Shown: piece after piece, positions 43,862-53,017 of the stretch
Layout: the number at the start of each line of letters is the position of its first letter
Position numbering within the stretch: the first letter of the stretch is position 1
DNA from: Acidobacteriota bacterium
Lineage (GTDB): Bacteria > Actinomycetota > Acidimicrobiia > Acidimicrobiales > Microtrichaceae
Assembly (NCBI GenBank): GCA_003577145.1
Contig: QEUP01000024.1
Location: forward strand, 47,953-111,952
Direction of reading: 5' to 3'
DNA: 64,000 nucleotides
Notes under the pieces: model-generated
Database searches by the model: none
What the model was told of the DNA's origin: nothing
Seen by the model: the letters and a program-made list of their open reading frames with translations, nothing else
Program-made: the position numbers and the translations under genes

Positions 43862-45430
43862 ATGGCTCGAGTCCTGGTCACCGAGAAGATCGCCGAACGA
43901 GGCCTTCAGAAGCTCAGAGATGCGGGACATGACGTCGATGTCCAGCTCCAGCTCTCGCCCGAGCAGCTCGTCGACGTCGTGTCCGACGTCGAGGCGATCG
44001 TCATCCGATCGGCGACGAAGGTGACCAAGGAGGTCATCGACGCGGCTCCCGATCTCGTGGTGATCGGCCGGGCCGGCATCGGCCTGGACAACGTCGACAC
44101 CGCGGCGGCGACGGCGCGAGGTGTCATGGTCGTCAACGCACCTCAGTCGAACACCCTCTCGGCGGCCGAGCACACGATCGCATTGCTGCTGGCCCAAGCT
44201 CGCAACATCCCACAGGCCCATACCGCGCTCAAGGCAGGCCGCTGGGAACGCTCGAAATGGAACGGAGTGGAGCTGAGCGACAAGACGCTGGGGATAGTCG
44301 GCCTCGGTAGGATCGGCAAGCTTGTCGCCCAGCGGGCTATGGCCTTCGGGATGAACATCGTGGCCTACGACCCATTCGTCTCCGAGGACAGGGCCCGCCA
44401 GATCAACGTCGAGCTCGTGGACATCGACGAGCTCATCACCCTGGCCGACTTCGTCACCGTTCACGTCGCCAAGACTCCCGAGACCGAGGGCCTGCTGGAT
44501 GCCGGGCTTCTCGCGAAGGCCAAACCCGGTCAGCGAATCATCAACGTCGCCCGCGGCGGCATCATCGTGGAGGACGATCTGGTAGATGCCATCCGCAACG
44601 GCCCTATCGGTGGCGCCGCCCTGGACGTGTTCAACGAGGAACCCTGCACCGGCTCGCCGCTCTTCGAGCTCGACGAGGTCGTGGTCACGCCCCATCTCGG
44701 AGCGAGCACCGTCGAGGCGCAGGACAAGGCGGGAGACACCATCGCCGAGATGGTGGTGCTGGCCCTGAGCGGGGAGTTCGTGCCGTACGCGGTGAACGTG
44801 AGTGCAGCCGAGGCCTCCGAGTCGATCCGGCCCTACCTCCCGCTGGCCGAGCGGCTCGGGCAGCTGTACGCGGGCTTGTGCGAGCGTGCCCCCGAGACGC
44901 TGGAGGTCGAGTACCACGGCCAGCTCGCCGACTACGACACCCGCATCCTCACCCTTTCGGTGCTGAAGGGGTTCTTCGGGGTGGTGTCGGACGAACCGGT
45001 GTCCTACGTCAACGCACCTGCACTTGCCGAGGAGCACGGCATGGAGGTACGGCCGTCGACGTCGAGCACCGCCCGCGACTACGTGAACCTGATCACGGTG
45101 CGGGGCGCAGGTCACTCGATAGCGGGCACGCTGGTGGGGCTGCGAGGCGTACCGAAGGTGATGATGGTCGACGAGCATGCGGTCGACATGCCGCCGGCCC
45201 AGAACATGGTCGTCATTCGCAACGAGGACGTGCCCGGGGTCATCGGTCGGGTGGGGACCGCCTTGGGCGAGGCCGGCATCAACATCAACGACATGGTCGT
45301 GGGCCAATCGCCCGAGGGTCAGTCGGCCATGATGGTCCTGGCGACCGCCACCCCCATCGAGGAGGCGGTGATCCGACAGCTCGAGTCGCTCGAGGGCATA
45401 GTGTCGGCGCACGTCATCAGCCGGGAGTGA
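43862..45430 (+). CDS. serA: D-3-phosphoglycerate dehydrogenase
   Basis: A 522-residue NAD-dependent dehydrogenase catalysing the first step of serine synthesis. It has the long actinobacterial form: catalytic/NAD domains (1-310) with GLGRIGKLVAQRAMAFGM and GGIIVEDDLVDAI, the intervening allosteric-substrate-binding domain (about 315-445), and a C-terminal ACT domain (about 450-522, MVVIRNEDVPGVIGRVGTALGEAGINI) that binds serine. ATG at 43862 is chosen; ATG at 43853, three codons upstream, is possible. It is followed by the leuA leader. Confidence 0.96.
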   Translation: MARVLVTEKIAERGLQKLRDAGHDVDVQLQLSPEQLVDVVSDVEAIVIRSATKVTKEVIDAAPDLVVIGRAGIGLDNVDTAAATARGVMVVNAPQSNTLSAAEHTIALLLAQARNIPQAHTALKAGRWERSKWNGVELSDKTLGIVGLGRIGKLVAQRAMAFGMNIVAYDPFVSEDRARQINVELVDIDELITLADFVTVHVAKTPETEGLLDAGLLAKAKPGQRIINVARGGIIVEDDLVDAIRNGPIGGAALDVFNEEPCTGSPLFELDEVVVTPHLGASTVEAQDKAGDTIAEMVVLALSGEFVPYAVNVSAAEASESIRPYLPLAERLGQLYAGLCERAPETLEVEYHGQLADYDTRILTLSVLKGFFGVVSDEPVSYVNAPALAEEHGMEVRPSTSSTARDYVNLITVRGAGHSIAGTLVGLRGVPKVMMVDEHAVDMPPAQNMVVIRNEDVPGVIGRVGTALGEAGININDMVVGQSPEGQSAMMVLATATPIEEAVIRQLESLEGIVSAHVISRE

Positions 45431-45513
45431 ACTCCAAGCGGGACGGCCATTGTTGTCGAGCGCGTGGTAATGGCTTGACGGGCGGGGCCAAACCTGAGAC
45501 GATCGCAACGACT

Positions 45514-45567
45514 ATGAAGACGGCAAGCCACAGCTCTGGCGACAACGGACTGCTGCTTCTCGAGTAG
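45514..45567 (+). CDS. leuA leader peptide
   Basis: A 17-codon ORF encoding MKTASHSSGDNGLLLLE, with four consecutive leucine codons (CTG CTG CTT CTC) just before the end. The TAG stop runs into a hairpin (45567-45592), followed by a terminator with six Ts. This is the classical arrangement for ribosome-mediated attenuation in response to leucine and identifies the downstream gene as leuA. Confidence 0.9.
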   Translation: MKTASHSSGDNGLLLLE

Positions 45568-45627
45568 GCGGGCACCCCCATAGGTGCTCGCCGCAACCTC
45601 CTGTGCCTCCGGGCCGGGAGGTTTTTT
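45567..45627 (+). terminator. leuA attenuator (pause hairpin and terminator)
   Basis: Hairpin A pairs GGCGGGCACC (45567-45576) with GGTGCTCGCC (45583-45592), one G-U pair. Hairpin B pairs AACCTCC (45595-45601) with GGGAGGTT (45617-45624) and runs into TTTTTT (to 45627). The terminator ends 41 bp before the leuA ATG. Confidence 0.85.
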
Positions 45628-45668
45628 AGTTGTCGACACGAACCGAACCACGACCGACAGGACCAACC

Positions 45669-47237
45669 ATGGCTGACAAGGTGATCATCTTCGACACCAC
45701 GCTCCGGGACGGCGAGCAATCGCCGGGCATCTCCCTGGACGTGTCCGAGAAGCTCGAGATCGCCGAGGAGCTCGCACGTCTCGGTGTCGACTACATCGAG
45801 GCCGGTTTCCCGATCGCCAGCCAGGGCGACTTCGAGGGGGTGCAGGCCATCGCCGGCTCCGTGAAGGGCCCGGTGATCTGCGGTCTCTCACGAACCGCCC
45901 GCAGCGACATCGACCGCGCATGGGAGGCGATCGAGCCGGCCGAGAAGACGAGGATCCATGTCTTCATCGCCACCAGCCCGACCCACATGGAGCACAAGCT
46001 ACGGATGACGCCCGAGCAGGTGCGCCGCGAAGCCGGCGCGGCGGTGGCACACGCACGGCAATACACCGCCGACGTGGAGTTCTCGCCCGAGGACGCGTCG
46101 AGGTCGGATTTCGACTTCATGTGTCAGGTCCTCCAGGAGGCGGTGGACAACGGCGCCACAACCCTGAACATCCCCGACACGGTCGGCTTTGCGGTGCCCA
46201 GCGAGTTCGCCGAGAGGATCAGGCGGATTCGCCAGAAGGTGAGCGGTGATTACACCATCTCGGCTCACTGCCACAACGATCTCGGCCTGGCGGTCGCCAA
46301 CTCCCTGGCAGCAGTCTCCGCAGGAGCCCGACAGGTCGAGTGCACGGTCAACGGGATAGGCGAGCGAGCCGGCAACGCCGCGCTCGAAGAGATCGTGATG
46401 GCGCTCGACACGCGGGCCGACTACTTCGGCGAGGGGCTCACGACCTCGATCAACACCGAGGAGCTGGCGCGGGCGAGCCGGATCGTGAGCCGGCTGACCG
46501 GCTACCCGGTCCAGTACAACAAGGCAGTCGTAGGGCGCAACGCCTTCGCCCACGAGTCCGGCATCCATCAACACGGTGTGCTCTCCGAACGGACGACCTA
46601 CGAGATCATGGACCCGTCAGTCGTCGGGCAGGGCGAATCCAAGATCGTTCTCGGCAAGCACTCGGGCCGTCACGCCTTCGCCGACACCTTGGAGAAGATG
46701 GGCATCCCGATCCACGGTGAGGCGCTCAACGCCGCCTTTGCCCGCTTCAAGGAGCTGGCTGATCGGAAGGTGCAGTTGACCGAGGCCGACCTCGAGGCCA
46801 TCGTGGCCGAGGAGATCGGTGGCGAGTTCGAGCATGCCTACGAGCTGAGCGCTGTGGAGGCCCATGGCGGCACTGCCCTCAGCCCGAACGCGACCGTCGC
46901 GTTGAGGCGCAACGGTGAGGTGCTCGAGGCCCATGCATCAGGCGACGGGATGATCGACGCCGCCTGCACCGCCATCAAGGAGCTGACCGGGATGAACGGC
47001 CGACTCACCGACTACAACGTCACCTCGGTCACCGGCGGCGTGGACGCCCTGGCCGATGTGACGCTGCAGTACACCTCCGAGGACGGCTTGAAGGTGTCGG
47101 GGCGGGGGCTGTCCACCGATGTGGTCGAGGCTTCGGCGCGGGCGTTCCTGAACGCCATCAACAAGGTTGCCCGCCTCCGGGCATCCGGTGAGGACCCCGA
47201 CGCCATCCGTCGCCCGGGCTCACTCCGGGGGCTCTGA
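45669..47237 (+). CDS. leuA: 2-isopropylmalate synthase
   Basis: A 522-residue enzyme joining acetyl-CoA and 2-oxoisovalerate, the committing step of leucine synthesis. The TIM-barrel domain (1-280) has [14 protein letters not shown], catalytic metal residues in [11 protein letters not shown] and [11 protein letters not shown]; the C-terminal LeuA dimer domain (about 390-510) gives leucine feedback inhibition. The length and leader peptide fit the bacterial type 1 LeuA rather than citramalate or homocitrate synthase. ATG at 45669 follows AGGA at six bases. Confidence 0.96.
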   Translation: MADKVIIFDTTLRDGEQSPGISLDVSEKLEIAEELARLGVDYIEAGFPIASQGDFEGVQAIAGSVKGPVICGLSRTARSDIDRAWEAIEPAEKTRIHVFIATSPTHMEHKLRMTPEQVRREAGAAVAHARQYTADVEFSPEDASRSDFDFMCQVLQEAVDNGATTLNIPDTVGFAVPSEFAERIRRIRQKVSGDYTISAHCHNDLGLAVANSLAAVSAGARQVECTVNGIGERAGNAALEEIVMALDTRADYFGEGLTTSINTEELARASRIVSRLTGYPVQYNKAVVGRNAFAHESGIHQHGVLSERTTYEIMDPSVVGQGESKIVLGKHSGRHAFADTLEKMGIPIHGEALNAAFARFKELADRKVQLTEADLEAIVAEEIGGEFEHAYELSAVEAHGGTALSPNATVALRRNGEVLEAHASGDGMIDAACTAIKELTGMNGRLTDYNVTSVTGGVDALADVTLQYTSEDGLKVSGRGLSTDVVEASARAFLNAINKVARLRASGEDPDAIRRPGSLRGL

Positions 47238-47248
47238 CGTGACCACCG

Positions 47249-47295
47249 TTCTTGGCAGCGTTTCCCGCGCATAGAGGGGGTATTGCTGCCAAGAA
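47249..47295. terminator. Inverted repeat between leuA and the convergent lipoprotein gene
   Basis: TTCTTGGCAGC (47249-47259) and GCTGCCAAGAA (47285-47295) are perfect 11-bp arms with a 25-nt loop, placed in the 66-bp gap between convergent genes. It probably ends both transcripts, although no T-run is present. Confidence 0.6.
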
Positions 47296-47303
47296 GCGAC
47301 TCC

Positions 47304-49382
47304 CTACCAGGCCAACCAGCCGGTGTCGGCCAGCGAGGCCAGGTCGTTGGACTTGAGGCCCAGGGTCGAGAGGGTGAACACGTCACCGCCGATGACCATC
47401 GATCGATCGATGTCGACTCCGTAGTCGGTGGGGTAGCAGTCGTCGGGGATCTCCTCGCCGTCGGCGGGGGGCTCGACCGGCACGGGCTCGGGCGGAAGGA
47501 CCTCGTCGCAGAGGTAGCTCTCCGGGACGGCCGCCCCCTCGCCGTGGACGATCCAGCCCAGCTCCGAGATGCCCCCGTCGTTCACCGACAACGCGATGGC
47601 GCCAGTGCGGTAGGCGCCGTACCCGTCGAAGCCGTAGGCGCTGACCGGAACGACCACCAGTCCGGTGTCGGGCCAGTACAGGAAGGCGCGATGGTCGAAC
47701 TCGACCTCTGAGGATCCCCCGGCTATGACGTGCTTGGCGACCTCGGTCGGTTTGGCCGGGTCTGACACGTCGAAGAGCGAGATCTGCGTTCCGAGTTGCG
47801 TCCCCTCAGCAGTGGCGTCCTGGCCCACCCCTATCAGCAGGCCATCACCGGCGGGGTGGAGGTAGGCGGAGTAGCCCAGGATCTTGAGCTCTCCGGCAAC
47901 CGCGGGGTTGGTGGGATCGGACAGGTCGATCGTGTAGAGAGGGTCGGTCTGGCGGAAGGTGACCACGTAGCCGACGTCGCCCACGAAGCGCACCGACTGG
48001 ATCTCCTCGGTCGGGCCGAGCTCGCCGACCTGACCGATCTCGACGAGTTGGCCGTCCTCTTGGGCGAGGACACTCACGAAGCTCTGCGACGAGTCCGTGG
48101 CGAAACCCCACGGGTCACCGTCGGTGGTGGCGACCCTGAGGTTGCCCTCGGACTCGTCCATCGAGAACTGGTTCAGCAGATGGCCCCTCACCGAGCCAGA
48201 TGCCAGGTAGGTGGCGGGTTCGCTGCCGCCGGTGTCGAACTTGTGGATCGCGGTGCTGTAGGCCTCGTCGCTGACGGGGTTTCCCTGTTCGTCGAGCATT
48301 TCTTCGGACAGCCAGCGGTTGGTCGCCACATACAGGCTCTCTCCCGAGGAGTAGACGGTCTCACCGTCGGCCATCACGCCCACGGCCCCCAAGTCCCCGA
48401 GGCCGCTGTTGCCGTCGATCGTCATCACCGAGAGGGTCGAATAGCCGGAGAACTCGCCGGGGGCGTAGAGGTTCGAGCAGTCGACGAGGATCTGGCGTTC
48501 GCCGTCGGGCCCGAGTATCGCAGGCAGCCACTGATCGATTGTCGACTCCTCGATGACCCGGCGATTTGCTTCCTCGGCCATGTCTTCGGCATCTGGACCA
48601 CTCGGTGTCACGAAGTCGAAGCCGGTCGGCTGGGGAGTGCTGGCGATCAGCCGGATCGTCCCGTCGACGAGGCGGGCGCTCAGGTAGCTCCCCTCGACGG
48701 TAACCGACTCGGTGACAGCCGGTTCGGACGGGTCGGAGATGTCGATCTCGCTGATCGTGAGCGTGGAGGGATAGTCGGGGTAGTACTCGTCATCGGCCGT
48801 CTCTGCGTCGCCGTAGAGGGCGTAGACGTCGCTTTGGCCGAACACGTACACGCGGTCGCCGACGACGAGCATCTCGTGCTCCCAGCCTTCGTCCAGCCCC
48901 AGTGAGCCCAGCTCTGCGGGAGACTCCCCGCTGACGTCGACGACGTGCAACGTGCCGTTGGCGATGGCCAGGACCCGATCGCCATCGGTCTTCACGATGT
49001 CGGGCTCGTCCACCCCCGCGACCTGCACGTTCGTTCCGGAGAACTCGCTGCCCTCGCCACCGGTCTGGCCAGCCGTCGTCGGGGGGGACTCGGCGTCGCC
49101 GGCCTCGGCGCTGTCGAGCGCGAGGTCCTCCTCCATCGCCAGCCCGTCCTCCATCGGAACCGGACCCCAGTAGTCCGCGCCTTCGAGGCCGTAGGGTCCG
49201 ACACGCTCGAGCGCCTGTTCCTTGACGTGGTCGAGGAACTCGTCGCACTCATCGAAGCTCTGCAGCTCCGCCGTGAGCTCGACTTCGTCGAGGTCCACCT
49301 CGTCATCGGTTGCGAACGGTCCGCTGGTGCAGGCCGCTGCCAGGAGTGCCAGCCCGAGCGTCGGGATCAGGAACCTCTTCAT
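47304..49382 (-). CDS. Beta-propeller domain lipoprotein
   Basis: A 692-residue protein with a signal peptide and lipobox LLAAAC (Cys at about 18). The rest matches the secreted beta-propeller family (PF09826-like): GTNVQVAGVDEPDIVKTDGDRVLAIANG is the family start, split here as GTNVQVAGVDEPDIVKTDG, followed by blades such as ISDPSEPAVTES and LYTIDLSDPTNPAVAGELK. ATG at 49380-49382 follows GGAG at a good distance. Function unknown. Convergent with leuA, and its upstream open frame overlaps leuD by a few bases only as a shadow. Confidence 0.85.
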   Translation of the reverse strand: MKRFLIPTLGLALLAAACTSGPFATDDEVDLDEVELTAELQSFDECDEFLDHVKEQALERVGPYGLEGADYWGPVPMEDGLAMEEDLALDSAEAGDAESPPTTAGQTGGEGSEFSGTNVQVAGVDEPDIVKTDGDRVLAIANGTLHVVDVSGESPAELGSLGLDEGWEHEMLVVGDRVYVFGQSDVYALYGDAETADDEYYPDYPSTLTISEIDISDPSEPAVTESVTVEGSYLSARLVDGTIRLIASTPQPTGFDFVTPSGPDAEDMAEEANRRVIEESTIDQWLPAILGPDGERQILVDCSNLYAPGEFSGYSTLSVMTIDGNSGLGDLGAVGVMADGETVYSSGESLYVATNRWLSEEMLDEQGNPVSDEAYSTAIHKFDTGGSEPATYLASGSVRGHLLNQFSMDESEGNLRVATTDGDPWGFATDSSQSFVSVLAQEDGQLVEIGQVGELGPTEEIQSVRFVGDVGYVVTFRQTDPLYTIDLSDPTNPAVAGELKILGYSAYLHPAGDGLLIGVGQDATAEGTQLGTQISLFDVSDPAKPTEVAKHVIAGGSSEVEFDHRAFLYWPDTGLVVVPVSAYGFDGYGAYRTGAIALSVNDGGISELGWIVHGEGAAVPESYLCDEVLPPEPVPVEPPADGEEIPDDCYPTDYGVDIDRSMVIGGDVFTLSTLGLKSNDLASLADTGWLAW

Positions 49383-49510
49383 CTTGTCGCTCCACATCGT
49401 TGGCTGCCCGTCTGTCCTGCCTGCTGTGACGATCGGCGGGTTGCCCTGGTTCCGGGTGGGGGAGATTCCGCCAGGACAGCGCTTAAGGGCGGTTCGTCGC
49501 TGCGACGTGC

Positions 49511-50110
49511 TCACAGTCGCTGGGTAGAAGGTAGCCAGGACTGGCGACGGGCCTCGTGGGCATCGATGTGATGCCTGTTGCGGAGGGTCATGCCGATGTC
49601 GTCCAGGCCCTCCAGGAAGCGCTCCCGGGTAGCGGGATCAAGCTCGAAGGCGACCTCCAGGCCCAGCTCGGGGACCTCCAGGACGAGGCGCTCCACGTCG
49701 ATGGTGATCTCCAGGGCGGGGTTCTGCTCGACCGCCCTCAGCAACCGGTCGGCGATCCCGGGCTCGACGACGACCGGGACCAGACCGTTCTTGGCGGCGT
49801 TGTTGCGGAAGATGTCGCCGAATCGGGGCGAGATCACCGCCTCGAACCCGTACTGCATGATCGCCCAGACGGCGTGCTCCCGCGATGAGCCGGTACCGAA
49901 GTTGGGCCCGGCGATCAAGATGTTGGCCCCGGCGTGCTCCTCGCGGTTGAGGACGAAGTCGCGGTCGTCCCGCCATTCCGAGAACAGCCCCTTGTCGAAG
50001 CCCGTTCGCTCGACCCGCTTGAGCCAGTCCGAGGGAATGATCTGATCGGTGTCGACATCGGAGCGGTCGAGTGGTACCGCCGTTCCCGTGACTACCCGGA
50101 CTGCTTCCAT
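49511..50110 (-). CDS. leuD: 3-isopropylmalate dehydratase small subunit
   Basis: A 199-residue swivelling-domain subunit of isopropylmalate isomerase, which works with LeuC to convert 2- to 3-isopropylmalate. Typical features are VDTDQIIPSDWLKRVERTGF and GPNFGTGSSREHAVWAI. Length matches (about 195-200). It is 17 bp downstream of leuC and in the same operon. Confidence 0.96.
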   Translation of the reverse strand: MEAVRVVTGTAVPLDRSDVDTDQIIPSDWLKRVERTGFDKGLFSEWRDDRDFVLNREEHAGANILIAGPNFGTGSSREHAVWAIMQYGFEAVISPRFGDIFRNNAAKNGLVPVVVEPGIADRLLRAVEQNPALEITIDVERLVLEVPELGLEVAFELDPATRERFLEGLDDIGMTLRNRHHIDAHEARRQSWLPSTQRL

Positions 50111-50127
50111 CGTGAGTCCTCCTCTGG

Positions 50128-51540
50128 TCAGGCGAGATCGTCAGGCTCGGCGAAGTGGCCGGCGATCGCTGTCGCAGCTGCGACCGCCGGTGACACCAGG
50201 TGGGTGCGGCCCCCGCGCCCTTGGCGGCCTTCGAAGTTGCGGTTGCTGGTGGATGCCGCGCGCTCACCAGGTTCGAGCTCGTCGGGGTTCATGGCCAGAC
50301 ACATCGAGCAGCCCGGCTCCCTCCACTCGAAGCCGGCTTCGGTGAAGACGCGGTCGAGTCCCTCTGCGACCGCTTGGTCCTTGATCGCGTGACTGCCCGG
50401 CACGACCAATGCCCGCATCCCGCGGCTCGTCTTGTGGCCCTCGGCGACTGCGGCCGCCGCGCGGAGGTCCTCGATGCGGCTGTTGGTGCAGGAGCCGATG
50501 AACACCGTGTCGATCGCGATCTCCTTCATGGGTGTGCCTGCGGCCAGCCCCATGTAGTCGAGGGCGCGCGCGGCAGCCTGGCGCTGCACCGGGTCGGTGA
50601 AGCCGGCTGGGTCCGGAACGGCTCCGGAGAGGGGGACCACCTGTGCGGGGTTGGTCCCCCACGAGACGTGAGGCTCGATCTCGGCGGCATCGAGTCGCAC
50701 CTCCCGGTCGAAGGTGGCGTCGGGGTCGCTCGGTAGCGTCTTCCAGTAGGCGAGGGCTTCCTCCCATGCGGCGCCATCGGGGGCGAAGGGGCGACCCTGG
50801 ATGTAGTCGAAGGTCGTCCGGTCAGGCGCGATCATTCCCGCTTTGGCGCCGGCTTCGATGGACATGTTGCAAACGGTCATGCGGCCCTCCATCGAGAGCT
50901 GCTCGATGGCCGAGCCCCGGTATTCGACCACTGATCCGACGCCGCCCCCGGTGCCGATGCGTCCGATGACGGCGAGGATCACGTCTTTGGCCGAGGTCCC
51001 GAGGGGGAGGTCGCCGTCGATCAACACGGCCATGGTGTCGGGACGTACTTGGGGGAGGGTCTGGGTCGCCAGCACGTGTTCGACCTCGCTGGTGCCGATG
51101 CCGAAGGCGAGGGCTCCGAAGGCTCCATGGGTTGCAGTGTGCGAGTCGCCGCACACGATGGTCATCCCGGGGAGGGTGAGCCCGAGCTCGGGGCCGATCA
51201 CATGGACGATTCCCTGACGGGGGTGGCCCATGGGGTAGAGGGTGATCCCGAACTCCTCGCAGTTGTGCCTCAGGGTCTCGACCTGCTTGCGCGAGATGGG
51301 GTCGGCGATGGGTTGGTCGATGCGGGTGGTCGGGACGTTGTGGTCCTCGGTGGCGACGGTGAGATCGGGTCGACGCACCGGGCGCCGGCTCATCCGTAGC
51401 CCGTCGAACGCCTGCGGCGAGGTCACCTCGTGCACGAGGTGCAAGTCGACGTAGAGCAGGTCCGGTTGGCCCTCGGCGCGGTGGACCACGTGCTGCTCCC
51501 ACACCTTCTCGCTCAACGTCAACGGCCGACCGTCTGGCAT
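50128..51540 (-). CDS. leuC: 3-isopropylmalate dehydratase large subunit
   Basis: A 470-residue aconitase-family protein carrying the 4Fe-4S cluster. Cysteine ligands are in [13 protein letters not shown] and [12 protein letters not shown]; substrate residues in [33 protein letters not shown], here positions about 130-162. ATG at 51538-51540 follows GAGGAG at six bases. The 50-bp BCAA palindrome begins 31 bp upstream, followed by the divergent IclR regulator: the arrangement known for NdgR/LtbR and leuCD in Streptomyces and Corynebacterium. Confidence 0.96.
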   Translation of the reverse strand: MPDGRPLTLSEKVWEQHVVHRAEGQPDLLYVDLHLVHEVTSPQAFDGLRMSRRPVRRPDLTVATEDHNVPTTRIDQPIADPISRKQVETLRHNCEEFGITLYPMGHPRQGIVHVIGPELGLTLPGMTIVCGDSHTATHGAFGALAFGIGTSEVEHVLATQTLPQVRPDTMAVLIDGDLPLGTSAKDVILAVIGRIGTGGGVGSVVEYRGSAIEQLSMEGRMTVCNMSIEAGAKAGMIAPDRTTFDYIQGRPFAPDGAAWEEALAYWKTLPSDPDATFDREVRLDAAEIEPHVSWGTNPAQVVPLSGAVPDPAGFTDPVQRQAAARALDYMGLAAGTPMKEIAIDTVFIGSCTNSRIEDLRAAAAVAEGHKTSRGMRALVVPGSHAIKDQAVAEGLDRVFTEAGFEWREPGCSMCLAMNPDELEPGERAASTSNRNFEGRQGRGGRTHLVSPAVAAATAIAGHFAEPDDLA

Positions 51541-51571
51541 CGCCTGCTCCTCTTCCGACTCTCCGAATCGC

Positions 51572-51621
51572 GTTTTGTGAACCGTTGTGGCCCCTATAGG
51601 GGCCTTTTCGGTTCACAAAAC
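51572..51621. promoter_or_regulatory. 50-bp BCAA-associated palindrome, copy 3 (between leuC and the IclR gene)
   Basis: Arms GTTTTGTGAAC (51572-51582) and GTTCACAAAAC (51611-51621) are perfect, with core GGCCCCTATAGGGGCC (51589-51604) and 6-nt spacers. It lies in the only gap between the divergent leuCD operon and the IclR-type regulator gene, the classical place for an autoregulated operator. Confidence 0.82.
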
Positions 51622-51668
51622 GTGCTTGGGGAAGGGTGTCTCAGATATTGGGACTAGAGTCTTATGAT

Positions 51669-52322
51669 GTGAGATCAACGATAAGCGGTGTCGGGGTGCT
51701 TGACAAGGCGGTTGCCCTGCTCGACACGGTGGCGACGAGGCCCTCGGCGCTGTCGGAACTGGTGCAGGAGACGGGCCTGAGCCGCGCGACGGCGCACCGG
51801 CTGGCGTCGGCGCTGGAGGCCCACGGCTTGTTGCGGCGTGATGGGGAAGGCCGCTTCACGCCAGGGCTGCGGCTGGTCGCGCTGGGCCGGGCGGCGGCCG
51901 AGGCGTTCCCCCTGGGAGAGGCGGCGCTGCCTGCGCTCGAAGGTCTCAGGGGTGCGACCGGCGAGAGCGTCCAGCTCTACCTGCGCCAGGGTGACGAGCG
52001 TGTGTGTGTCGCGGCGCTCGAATCACCTCACGGCCTACGCACGATCGTTCCCTTGGGGGCCGCGCTCCCCATGGGTCTCGGATCAGCGGGTCGGGTCCTC
52101 GGCGGGGAGACGGGCCCTGCGGGCTGGGTGGAGACGGTGGAGGAGCGGGAGACAGGAGTGGCCTCGGTCTCGGCACCTGTGACCGACGAGTCCGGCGCGG
52201 TGCTGGCAGCGGTCAGCGTCAGCGGGCCGGTCGAGCGCACCTCACGCAGCCCGGGCCTGCGATATGGCGAGGCGGTCGTGCGCGCAGCACGCCAGATCGA
52301 GCATGCCGCGAGCCTGGGTTGA
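51669..52322 (+). CDS. ndgR: IclR-type regulator of leucine synthesis, NdgR/LtbR-like
   Basis: A 217-residue regulator: an N-terminal winged helix-turn-helix (SGVGVLDKAVALLDTV, LVQETGLSRATAHRLASALE, about 5-65) and a C-terminal IclR effector domain with GESVQLYLRQGDERVCVAALES and REXGVASVSAPV-type motifs. These patterns match NdgR of Streptomyces and LtbR of Corynebacterium, which control leuCD and other amino acid genes. The frame opens with GTG at 51636, but GTG at 51669 fits the family N terminus and follows a TAGAGT box (51655-51660) suited to a leaderless message. Divergent from leuCD across palindrome copy 3. Confidence 0.87.
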   Translation: MRSTISGVGVLDKAVALLDTVATRPSALSELVQETGLSRATAHRLASALEAHGLLRRDGEGRFTPGLRLVALGRAAAEAFPLGEAALPALEGLRGATGESVQLYLRQGDERVCVAALESPHGLRTIVPLGAALPMGLGSAGRVLGGETGPAGWVETVEERETGVASVSAPVTDESGAVLAAVSVSGPVERTSRSPGLRYGEAVVRAARQIEHAASLG

Positions 52323-52330
52323 CAGGCGGG

Positions 52331-52440
52331 TCCGCGGTCATCACGGGCAGCTCGCGAGGACGACCAGTCGCCGACGAGTGCTTTCCGCGGTCGTCAGGGG
52401 CAGCTCGTCTACGAGGGCAACCAGTGACTGACGAGCGCTT
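52331..52440. repeat. Two-copy imperfect direct repeat
   Basis: 52331-52383 and 52384-52440 both begin TCCGCGGTC and contain GGGCAGCTCG, a variable centre, ACCAGT and GACGAG-GCTT. They fill most of the gap between the IclR gene and the convergent greA. No gene is seen in it. Confidence 0.6.
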
Positions 52441-52476
52441 TGCGCCATTCACCGATCGGTGTCGGATGGCTCGAGC

Positions 52477-52953
52477 TCAGGCCTCGACGTCGACAACGGT
52501 GACCGCGAGCATCCCCGCCGGCGACTCGAAGCTCACCGTCTCGCCCACGTTGGCTCCGATCAGAGCAGCACCGAGGGGAGAGGTGGGTGACACCACCTCG
52601 AGGTCGTCGTGGCGCTCCTCGATGGAGCCGACGAGATAGCGCTCCTCCTCTTCATCACCCTCGTACAGGATCGCCACGACCGATCCGGCCTTGACACGGC
52701 CGTCGGCGGTACCGCCTTCGACTATCTCGACGTTCTCGAGGATGTAGGTGAGCTGGGCTATCCGGGTCTCCATCTTGCCCTGCTCTTCCTTGGCGGCGTG
52801 GTAGTCACCGTTCTCGGTGAGATCCCCGAGCTCCCTCGCCGCCTCGATCTTGCGGGCGATCTCGATGCGGCCGTGGGTGGTGAGCTGGGCGTGCTCGGCT
52901 TTGAGCCGCTCGTGGGCCGACCGGGTGAGGTGATGCGTCTCGTCCACAGACAC
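52477..52953 (-). CDS. greA: Transcription elongation factor GreA
   Basis: A 158-residue protein. The N-terminal coiled coil (1-75) carries the catalytic acidic tip in ELGDLTENGDYHAAKEEQ, which reaches into the RNA polymerase secondary channel to trigger transcript cleavage; the C-terminal FKBP-like domain (about 80-158) ends with SPLGAALIGANVGETVSFESP. Length is standard for GreA. Single gene, convergent with the IclR regulator. Confidence 0.95.
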   Translation of the reverse strand: MSVDETHHLTRSAHERLKAEHAQLTTHGRIEIARKIEAARELGDLTENGDYHAAKEEQGKMETRIAQLTYILENVEIVEGGTADGRVKAGSVVAILYEGDEEEERYLVGSIEERHDDLEVVSPTSPLGAALIGANVGETVSFESPAGMLAVTVVDVEA

Positions 52954-53017
52954 GATGCTAACCCCGATCGTCAGCCCTGATCGCTCGTGCAGAGGACCTG
53001 ACCTGTACCACGACAGG

